Positions 55,861-64,000 of a stretch of DNA of 64,000 nt are shown piece by piece. Origin of the DNA: Maratus speciosus (taxonomy: Eukaryota; Arthropoda; Arachnida; Araneae; Salticidae); assembly GCA_963932465.1 (NCBI GenBank), contig OZ010792.1, positions 281,029,836 to 281,093,835 of the forward strand, in the 5' to 3' direction. Made by a program: the position numbers and the translations under genes. Under the pieces are notes generated by a model. That model saw nothing but the letters and a program-made list of their open reading frames with translations, was not told the DNA's origin and made no database searches. The stretch's first letter is position 1. Each line of letters starts with the position of its first letter.

Positions 55861-57189
55861 AATGAGACTTTGTGACTAATGGGAATGTAATACTACTACT
55901 ACTACTATTAAACAAATCTTAAAATTATGTATAACTTCTGTAGTTACCCAAAATTCTGAATATATTTTCCTTATGTTCTGAAACCTTTAAAAGAAGAACC
56001 AACCGAAGCCGCAAAATCTAATAGGTTATGACAATAAAATAAAGTATTGTAGTAGAAATGTGATCTTATAAATGTCCACAAAACAATACTTGACGATTAA
56101 TAATCCCACAGAAAAAAATTAGTTCCTTTAATTTATGACTGAATTTGCTTCATCTCACAATACATTACATTATATGTATTTTTAAAAAGAACACCTTAAC
56201 AATATAAAATCTAGGAAGACTTGCCAGGTTAAATTTTCATTTTACCTTTATGAAAAAGATTAGTAAAAAATTAACATTGCATATAAAAAAAGCGAAAAAC
56301 TCAAAACTGAAATATTTCGTCGACTGGCTCTTTATTTATACACCTGTCAAATATTATATCTTTAAGATTAATTACATAGCAAATTTATATATTTTTATTG
56401 GTAAGAGATGGGTTTATAGACAAACTTTTTTTTAACAAATTCGAACCATATATTTTCGCGTGTGCCTCCCTCACCCCCTCACCGCAAAAAAATTACTTTA
56501 AAAAACGGGGTGAGAATGATACATGAGTATGACCGGCAGATACTGGATAAACTAGCGGTATGATACAGGTTTCTTGTATTACATTCTTCTAAAGGCTGTT
56601 TTCCCCCCTTGTTGTTCCAAGTAATCATTCTAAAAACAAAACAACAACAACAAAAAAAGAACATCAATTAGGATTTTTTTTAAAAAATGCTTATTTGCTT
56701 TTAGTTTTTATATTAAAGAAATGACGAAAAACTGTGGAAAACACACAAATAATCAAGGCATGTTAGAAAAGTTGCATCAAACTGTTTTTCTATTCTATAC
56801 TCTTCTATTTCATTTATAACGTAGCCTCCCAACAACCTTCATTCTGAACAACGATAAAATGCGAGATATCGTTATTTCCTATTATATTTGAAATATCCTC
56901 AAAACATCCAAATCCACTACGCAAAATGAATTAAAACAGCACTATGGCATGACATATTGTGCAGCGCTAAAAATTTACCAAATTAAAAGTTATTCATATT
57001 TTGAGCCTCTTTTGCAGTGAAATATTCATTCAACTTTAATCAGCTTTCGCTGAAAAGAGCAATGTAATATGTAGAGCGATTTGTGAAACACCATCCCGTC
57101 GCAATAACATGGCATGGCACAGGTTAGATAGGCGTGTAACACTCTGAAAGTAAACAGCCCTGTCGATCGATACTTCGCAACACCGTTAG
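55861..57189. other. AT-rich stretch, no gene recognised
   Basis: Short (TAC)n near 55896. A 61-codon and a 62-codon frame have no motif. No terminal repeats seen. Confidence 0.4.
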
Positions 57190-57350
57190 AAGCAATATGC
57201 CTGAAATTTACTCCCGCAAATGCTCAGAGAGAAATACATGCATGTGGAGCTGTACATTTTCAGTTTTCAAATGATTATCATTTTGACGGTATTTAATATA
57301 TTTCCACTTTAGGTTTAATTATGATATTCTCTTGTTTTAGAAATAAATCT
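57190..57350 (+). repeat. Repeat pair, copy 1 (partner 58205-58390)
   Basis: AGCAATATGCCTGAAATTTA, GTACATTTTCAGTTTTCAAA, TGA(T/C)TATCATTTTGACGGTA and TTCCACTTTAGGTTT recur at 58205-58390. The insertion of R1 at 57479-57935 lies between the two copies. Confidence 0.7.
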
Positions 57351-57478
57351 TTTTTTATTTTTAAGATATGAGATCGTTAAAATGTAGTTTTTAATATGAA
57401 TCTATTTCGTACCAATAAAAATATAAAAGTTTGTAGTATAATTTTTAAATTATGAAACGTTTGAGACTTATACAACTA

Positions 57479-57935
57479 AGCAAGTCGGATGTTGTACGTC
57501 AAACCTGAGAAATGAGTGCGTTCGTACTATAGCTATAACAACTACTTTTATAAATATTTAGATCTTGGTGCAATAGCTGTTGCACTCTTATGCAAAAATG
57601 CATGAATACAAAATTTAATACGATTACATATGTTAATTCAGTAATATGGAAATAATAGGACTCCGCCTTATATAGGACGTAATCACCGACAAGCTAGAAT
57701 AATTACCTATCAAGGGATATCATTGAATTAATTACGCATGATATGATTTAAAAGAATGAAGAAAACTTTTCTTAATATCATTTTAAGTTTTGATTCGATT
57801 TTCATAAAATTTGAAATGACTCGACAAAATTCTGCAACCATTATATATATTCAATTTAAAATCTTCGGGTGGGTAGTTTTTGCGTTGTTATATGCGGCTA
57901 CAGGCGCTACATATTTATATAATTACGAACGCACC
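57479..57935 (+). repeat. Dispersed repeat R1, copy 3
   Basis: Starts AGCAAGTCGGATGTTGTACG and contains GTGCAATAGCTGTTGCACTC, GATTCGATTTTCATAAAATT and TTTATATAATTACGAACGCA. The closest relative in the window is copy 1 at 4359. The 60-codon frame at 57756 is a shadow. Confidence 0.72.
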
Positions 57936-58204
57936 TAAAAATAGTCAGTCCAATAGCTCAGACTAGTTACTTCAGATTTCGAATTATTTGTTAGTATATT
58001 TTTAAAGTAAAATAATAATAATAATCTAACAAATCTTTTTTGTATTTTTAATCTTTTATAAATTTTATAATCTTTTTGCGTTGTTGTTTTGCAAATTAGG
58101 ATATTATGACAGATTCTTCATTAGTAAATATCACTTTCATCTGTACAAAGAAGTGTTCTATATTTATTGTGCATTGCGTGTGTTTAAAATTTTACACGTA
58201 AGTA

Positions 58205-58390
58205 TCAAACAATATACCTGAAAGTTATTTTCACAATTTTCGGAGAAAAATACAATATGGTACATTTTCAGTTTTCAAATGACTATCATTTTTGACGGTA
58301 TTTAATGTATTAGCACTTTAGGTTTTCTTCCCTCTCGTTGATTAATTATCGTCGCCTCTTGTTTTGAAATTAACAAGAAAGAAAAAAAGT
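58205..58390 (+). repeat. Repeat pair, copy 2 (partner 57190-57350)
   Basis: ACAATATACCTGAAAGTTAT through GTACATTTTCAGTTTTCAAA and TATCATTTTTGACGGTATTT to CTCTTGTTTTGAAAT. Confidence 0.7.
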
Positions 58391-58656
58391 ATGTTTTAAG
58401 CATCGATTATGAAACAATTCACAACACTTTCAGAATAATTTATCAAAACTTTGCTAGTTTATAAAGTAAAGAAGATACATGAGTAAACATCTTAGAAAAC
58501 GCATAACGTATTTGAAAACCAGATTTCAGCGAATACTGCCTATAGCCGGAAAGGTACTCTAATTCTTTTGTGGAGCTCTGTATATGATCTACAGATTTGT
58601 ATATATTCTACATATGGTAAATTTTAGTTATAAAGTTATATAAGTTTTATATCTCT

Positions 58657-58774
58657 CTGAGCGGTTTGTCCGTATTTTTCCGTTTCCCTAAAACATCTTT
58701 AATCTGTTGTCGACAAAATATTTTAACCCCTTCGGGACCGGCAGCTTTTACGCAAATTTTATTCGGTTTACACC

Positions 58775-58810
<36 letters not shown>

Positions 58811-59096
58811 TTACCTTTACTTAAACAATCACGAAAATGCTCTAATTAAAGAAACTAAATTTTACTTTTCTTTCTTACTGGTGCCTAAAACAAATTCTGT
58901 ATGTTCTTTTAAGGGGTGCATATATGCACCCATGGTCCCGAACATGTTAAACAGAATTGTATTTCAAGATGTATATCAAATAAAGATGCATGAAGTGTAT
59001 TTTAGAAACAAACTGGGAAATTTTTCTTTAATTAAGATTATTTTTACAAGCATTTTTATGAAAATTCAGGAAAGCCCTCAAGACGCTCGGAGGGAT
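58657..59096. mobile_element. TIR element with TATCTCTCTGAGCG ends
   Basis: Ends TATCTCTCTGAGCGG and inverse TATCCCTCCGAGCGT. TATAAGTTTTA lies directly outside both ends (an apparent 9-11 bp duplication). It interrupts the old tandem array and itself contains the TTAA element at 58737-58946. Confidence 0.6.
58737..58946. mobile_element. TTAA-flanked miniature element
   Basis: 210 bp flanked by TTAA (58733-58736, 58947-58950). Ends CCCCTTCGGGACCGG and inverse CATGTTCGGGACCATGG. Interior ATTTTATTCGGTTTACACCA plus poly-T is shared with 24154-24375. Confidence 0.75.
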
Positions 59097-59628
59097 ATAT
59101 AAGTTTTATTTAGTAATAAAACGCATAATACAGTTGAAAATTTACCTACAGCAATTCCTACCAATAAGCGGAAATGTACTTAAATTATTTTCTAAAGCTA
59201 TGTATATTATCTACAGATTTTTATACATGCCACATATTAAGCTAAAATTTAATTCAGGCAAAAACACGATTAAAACTATTAAAATCACACTTCCACGACT
59301 AACTATTCTTAACGCGGCCATGTATCATGTTCTTTACATAGCTCTGTATATGATTTTATTTATTTCTATAATGATCTGTTAGTATACTAAATAGAGTTGA
59401 GATTGAAAATGCATAATTCAAATTAAAAGACACCTTTCAGCAATTCTTCGCGCACATCCCCAGTAACACTGTAAAAAAAGACAGATGTTCTTAATCTACA
59501 AAAATGTACTATAATCAAGAACATAAATATACAATAACATCTTCCGAGTCACCGAAGGTTCAGAAAAGCGTTCTTTTACCTTTTAAAAATCTCAGAAAAC
59601 TATTTACTTACGAAATTTAAAGAAGAAC

Positions 59629-60722
59629 AACACAAATATAATTAAAAATATTTGCTAAAAGACGTATAACGTATAATATACATAAAAGTCAACACTTTCA
59701 AAACATTAAATAAAATTCTAAAAGTCGAGTATATTTACTTTTAGCTTTTACGAACTAATAAGTATTTTTCTCTCTTAGACTGAAGTAAGATCCTGATGAT
59801 GGCCACAGGGTGGCTGAATTGTCGGTTTTAGACTTTTAGAATTTTATTTAATGTTTTGAAAGTGTTAACTTTTATGTATATTATACGTCTTTTAGTAAAT
59901 CTTTTTAATTATATTTGTGCTGTTAAGGGGTCTCAGGACTCTTAAAATTGGAAAAATCGAAAAAAAAAAAAAAGACTATTTTCAACATATAATATCTTAA
60001 AATGTAATTGATTTTAAGACAAAATTTTATATTGGGATGAAAGATATAAGTATGTTCTTTCATTTCATGTATTTGAAAAATTACAAGATGCAGAATTAGA
60101 ATTTACAGTGGGCTCCAAAATGTCAGACATTTGACGAGCGGAAAATTGGCATAACAGATTATGCGCACGATTACAAAATAAATTTTGCAAGTAGAAGGAA
60201 ATTTTTGGGTCCTACTTATGCTTCACATTGTAATAATTACTCTGAACCTAAATAAATTTGTATTTAAAGCATTTTTCTATTTTTAATACAAAGTTGTATT
60301 TAGGTAATGCAAAATTTAGAAATTTTCAGCAGTATAATCACCTATAAAGAATATATTTCTGAACAATAAGAAGTAAATTTTAGGTTCAGTTTATACAGAC
60401 TAACATGAAACATATTTTTTGAAAATTTCATGAAAAAAATTCAGTAGTTTTTGAGATATCGTGCGCGTTATGCCCAAAAACGTCATTTGGAGAAAATTGA
60501 CTTCAAAGTTTCTGAAACGCCGCTTCAGCTATTGAGCGTGTATAATTCTAAACGCCATAACTCTTGTTCTAATAGGAATTTCAAGGAAACATTTATAACA
60601 AAATGTTCAGAAAAGATAGTAGTTTAATATCTAAAAAAATTAAAATTTCGAAAATTTTAAAGCTTTAAGAGTCCCGAGACCCCTTAATTTCAAGACGTAA
60701 TAGTCCTTCAATTTATTTAAAG
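59629..60722. mobile_element. Foldback element inserted in the left arm
   Basis: Arms: CACAAATATAATTAAAAATA (59631) against inverse GCACAAATATAATTAAAAAG (59920), and AAGACGTATAACGTATAATA...TTCTAAAAGTC against its inverse at 59843-59902. TTTAAAGAAGAA occurs at both outer boundaries, apparently a target duplication. The right part is separated by the TTAA element at 59927-60683. Middle reads GATCCTGATGATGGCCACAG. Confidence 0.65.
59927..60683. mobile_element. TTAA-flanked element, third nesting level
   Basis: 757 bp flanked by TTAA (59923-59926, 60684-60687). Ends GGGGTCTCAGGACTCTTAAA and inverse GGGGTCTCGGGACTCTTAAA. The AT-rich interior has no frame longer than about 40 codons. The highly similar ends indicate a comparatively recent insertion. 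Confidence 0.85.
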
Positions 60723-60991
60723 AAGAATTTATAAAAATGAATTTTTATTAGCTACCCGTCATTTTCAGAATCGTAACTGAGTAAGCTTTTACAGTGCAAT
60801 AATCAGTTTTCTCAAATCGGAATATCACTTTTTTGTATGCTATATCCATTCTCAGGTAAATATTTTGTTATTCAGAAAACATGTTTAACTGACAAACATA
60901 CAAAATTAACAACATTAACATTAATATGAAAATTAACATTATATTGTTACAATTGCATGCACAAATTCAGTTATGCAGCTGAAAATGTTTA

Positions 60992-62216
60992 CAGGGTGGC
61001 TACTAAATACTGTTACAAATATTCAGTCATTTTATTTTACAAATATAAAATAAAAATGATAACTACACTAATATGATGAACGCATCAGAGATGAAAGTTT
61101 AACGGCAAATAATTTTACTCGAATTGACCGCCATCTTTATCGATTACCAAAGATAATCTCTTATGCCATTGTCTGACTGCGGCACGAATCATTTTAAGAG
61201 GTAATCTGTACCATTCACGCAATATGGAAGCTTTGAGAGAGTTTAAACTTCTGTGTTTGTTGCTATTTACTTTAGCCTCTAAAATCCCCAGACGCAATAA
61301 TCTAAAGGATTTAGATCCGGTGAAGAAGGTGGCCAATCTTCTTGCATGATAGAATTCGGACAGGTGACAAGGAGCCAACCCTGTGTTGATTTATCTCGGT
61401 GCGAAGATGTAAAATCTTGCTGAAATATCCAATTCTTTTTGGAATACAACCTGTCAGCATGTGGAAATAAATGTGTAGCCAATATGTCCTCTTTGTAATA
61501 TTAGCATTGATTTTTATCCCTTTATCGATGAACTTCAAAGGCAGTTTTCCATTATTTGACACTGCAGCCCAAAACATAACAGAATTCTTGTTCTGAAAGC
61601 GTTTAACAGTTCGAAAGGTTTCAGGTATATCCTCGAAAGTTGCTGAATATACGACATCTTTTTTAGCATTATAACACTGTTCAGTGCAAAATAGCTTCCC
61701 ATCAGTATATATTATTCTGTCAACACTTTTCCTACCATGTCGCTTTATCAATTTCTTCCTTCTTTGTAATTTTTTTATACTTTGTGCAGCATTCAAACCT
61801 TGAATTTTTCTTTTGCGATTAGGGCAATAATCTAGATCTTCATTTATAATAACTTGCATAGTTCTGCAATTCACGTGCTCTTCTGCAGCCATTTTATTTG
61901 CAGAACGTTCTAGATTTCTCCACACCTTTTCGCGAATTCTTTTGATGCGCTCTGTTGTGCGAACTGAGCGTGGACGACCAGATCTAGATCGATCTTTACA
62001 TAGCTATTAGTATCCAATAATCGATTTATAGTTCTATATATAAATGATCCATTAAAACCAAGGCATTTTAACTGTTTAAAGATTTTACCTGACGAAAACC
62101 TGCGATCAAAGAGCTGTTTAATCACCATTCCCTCTTTTAAATAATTCTAAATATTCGCTTTATAACAAAATTCGTCTGCACTTATAGAAGATTGTCAGTA
62201 TTCAGTAGCCACCCTG
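60992..62216 (-). mobile_element. maT-like mariner transposon, nearly full length
   Basis: 1225 bp flanked by TA (60990-60991, 62217-62218). Ends CAGGGTGGCTACTAAATACT and inverse CAGGGTGGCTACTGAATACT. It carries a broken transposase on the minus strand over most of its length. It is inserted in the centre of the TIR miniature element at 59468-62500. Confidence 0.88.
61115..62128 (-). pseudogene. maT-like (DD37D-type) mariner transposase, frameshifted
   Basis: Minus strand, several frames. N-terminus MVIKQLFDRRFSSGKIFKQL with an HTH-like GSFIYRTINRLLDTN; then, after frame changes, NLERSANKMAAEEHVNCRTM and GLNAAQSIKKLQRRKKLIKR; first-Asp region RIIYTDGKLFCTEQ; SVMFWAAVSNNGKLPLKFI; second-Asp motif NWIFQQDFTSSHRDKST in another frame; third-Asp motif WPPSSPDLNPLDYCVWG; tail LEAKVNSNKHRSLNSLKASI and WYRLPLKMIRAAVRQW. 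Thirty-seven residues separate the second and third Asp in the reading frame 61279-61482, matching the DD37D spacing. All three catalytic Asp codons survive, but at least three frameshifts prevent expression. Confidence 0.85.
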
Positions 62217-63295
62217 TACTTGAGAACTGAAAGAATCCGAAAAACCGATTTTCCGGGTACAGAAAACTGATGAATGTATTGGAAAAGCTAATAGGAAATG
62301 TTTCTGAAAATGACAGGCAGCTAATAAAAATTATTTTTTATAATTATTTCTTTAAATTTCGAAAATAAATAGTTTTCTGAGGTTTCTAAAGATAAAGGAA
62401 CACTTTTCGAAATCTTGGGTGACTCGGAAGTTAATATATATTTGCGTTCATTATTATTGTACATTTTCGTAGATTAAGAAGCATTCGTCTTTTTTTTTAC
62501 AGTGAATGCTTACGAATTCTTTGGTTAGCCCGGTATATGATCTACAGAATTTACACACACCACGTAGTGTGCAAAAATTTTTGTTAAACTTAAAAACGCA
62601 TATCATAACTAAAACATACTTTCAGAAATCATCCCTAATAGACAATAATTCGAATAAAGTACTGTATCCGAAAACTTTATGTCCTTGTAAATGAACGATA
62701 ACTGTTACACGTGTCACATTCTACAGCAAGCACATTAAAGTAAACGTCAGTAATGTATATTCTGTCAATTCCATCCTGTTTGAAATAGAGCAAAATAATT
62801 AAAATACTGTAAACTGTTTTTTCTCCGTGCGTCATTATATAATCGAAATCTTTTGTGTGACCCTGTGAATGAATGATAATTGTTTTGTACTCCGAATTTT
62901 TCAGGAAACATGTTTTAGTGCACTAATTCATATTAATTTCATTGTGTTTAAAATAGTGTAACACCATTAAAATACACCGCCATCCATGAAATAATACATG
63001 AGAAAATTCCCTTATCAATTTCCGTTAAAAAAACCCAGAAATGTATTTGAATTGTTTTGTACAGCCCAATTCTAGACCAGATTATGACTACAGAAGAAAA
63101 CACAGCACCCAAGATACATGACAACTATCACCATAATTTTATTTAACCATGACAAGAGAATCCGTTATGTCGAAAAGTGAAAGAAAAACTTCAGTGAGAA
63201 CAAGCTAAGAAACGTGACCAAAAATCAAACGCCAGTGATGAACTTTACGCCAACATCAAAGGCTGGCAAAACAAGACAAACCGGCATATACGGGA

Positions 63296-63520
63296 GGTGG
63301 TGGCCCAGTTAACAGCGCGTCGTGCTCGTAGCCGAAAGGTCGTGGTTCGAGGCTCACCAATAGCTAAAAGTCAGCCATGCTAATGTCACTTGGTGCATGT
63401 AAAATCCGTCGTGGATGCAGAGTCCTCCAAATTCCCTTTGAACTCTGGAGGTGCCTAGTTAAGTGAAAATCTCGTCACCTGGTCAAGGTTCTAAATTACG
63501 AGATCAAACTCGAGTAGCAA
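63296..63520 (+). mobile_element. tRNA-derived SINE
   Basis: The head GGTGGTGGCCCAGTTAACAG (box A like) with CGTGGTTCGAGGCTCACC (box B like) spaced as in a tRNA occupies about 63296-63358. The body continues GCCATGCTAATGTCACTTGG, TGCATGTAAAATCCGTCGTG, CTCTGGAGGTGCC and ends near a poly-C run (63523-63538). The tRNA part is not a good cloverleaf, so it is a SINE head and not a gene. It differs from the tRNA-like repeat at 44728. Confidence 0.6.
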
Positions 63521-64000
63521 TGTCCCCCCCCCCCCCCACGCAATTTTTCTTTTTTCTCATTCCATTTTCGACAACGTACAAACAAATCCAAGCAGCATAA
63601 TTAATAGCAATCTAGAATCGGGCAACACAGTAACATGAGTGATAAAATAAATAGTGATACAATAGCCAAGGTGGGTAGATCTCGCACGAGGCGATCAAGC
63701 AGCTTCCGACCTGCGGCCAGGTACTAAAACTAGGCATATTGCCAGGCAGGTAGGGTTTTGGTCTGCGATATAATAATAATACCTTTTATACACACCAAGT
63801 AATATGCAAAAAAAAAAAAAAAAAATGCTATATTTAAAAACACATACCAGAATTGAAAACACACTTCCAACAATCATCGCTCATAGAAGTACTGTTGGCG
63901 AAAGCTTTTGTGTGTCCCTGTATATGAATGATAAATGCTGTGCATACCATAGTCTACAGAAAGCACATTTTAGTACATCTTACAAATGGATATAAATTTA

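Larger units (their letters stand above)
59468..62500. mobile_element. TIR miniature element split by nested insertions
   Basis: Outer inverted repeat: CACTGTAAAAAAAGACAGAT with TTCTTAATCTACAAAAATGT and CTTCCGAGTCACC at the left is mirrored at 62330-62500 (CACTGTAAAAAAAAGACGAA and so on). The left arm is cut after AATTTAAAGAAG (59625) and resumes at about 60723 after TATTTAAAGAAG, continuing TTTTTATTAGCT(A/G)CC(C/T)GTCA as in the right arm. Removing the nested material leaves about 700 bp with arms near 240 bp. No gene of its own; target duplication unclear. Confidence 0.75.
58430..64000 (+). repeat. Old tandem array of about 190-250 bp units, broken by insertions
   Basis: Core landmarks repeat in order: (T)TTCAGC(A/G)AAT, a GGAAA(G/T)GTACT segment, TTTTGT(G/A)(G/C)AG, then CTGTATATGATCTACAGATT and a CACA(T/C)(C/A)A segment. 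Units are visible near 58525, 59146, 59340/59442, 62520, 62620, 62846, 63040 and 63868; in the last ones the hexamer becomes CCCTGTATATGAATGATAA with spacing near 190 bp. Elements inserted at 58657-59096, 59468-62500 and a SINE near 63290 interrupt it. No coding. Confidence 0.6.

Noticed and set aside
1..64000. A novel defence or biosynthetic gene system
   Set aside because: No intact protein-coding gene could be supported in the window; all longer coding signals are transposase remnants.

Overview
This window looks like gene-free eukaryotic DNA, most likely from an arthropod and plausibly an arachnid. It is strongly AT-rich, has no convincing multi-exon host gene and no long intact reading frame, and is packed with decayed DNA transposons, foldback elements, diverged tandem repeats, microsatellites and long A/T or G/C runs. 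The arthropod call is inference from the element families: a DUF4817-type mariner, a maT-like mariner, tRNA-derived SINEs and very many hAT and TTAA-flanked miniature elements. Nothing in the sequence fixes the species.

Layout. 0-6.5 kb: the end of a pogo/Tigger-like element with a transposase tail, a three-copy diverged repeat, an 8-bp-flanked hAT element, a dispersed repeat, a three-unit tandem repeat and a TTAA element. 6.8-8.8 kb: a full-length but broken mariner. 9.6-14.8 kb: two TTAA elements, then a 4.3 kb hAT element that still encodes a transposase C-terminus and carries a 1.46 kb palindrome and at least one further element. 15-24 kb: short tandem duplications, a TTAA element, a pogo-like element and AT-rich DNA. 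24-29 kb: TTAA and hAT elements, a mariner-derived foldback split by a hAT, and a small foldback. 30-38 kb: a triplicated repeat with a near-perfect hairpin, a 701-bp foldback, a mariner deletion derivative, a GC-ended TTAA element and a tandem array ahead of a Helitron-like end. 38-54 kb: many hAT elements with readable target-site duplications, a TA-flanked element in two inverted copies, and a tandem array hit by a SINE. 55-64 kb: dispersed repeats, then an old tandem array that hosts a stack of nested elements including a maT-like mariner.

No genes act together here. The coherent story is layered insertion. hAT elements are recognised by 8-bp target duplications, mariner/pogo elements by TA, and piggyBac-like elements by TTAA. 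Two unrelated mariner families have independently produced foldbacks in which both arms are the 3' end of the element, each arm ending the transposase reading frame. Several insertions sit inside others, so relative ages can be read directly.

Limits: all homology calls are from reading motifs and translations by eye. No database search or alignment was run. Coordinates of elements with readable target duplications should be good to a base or two; other boundaries are approximate.
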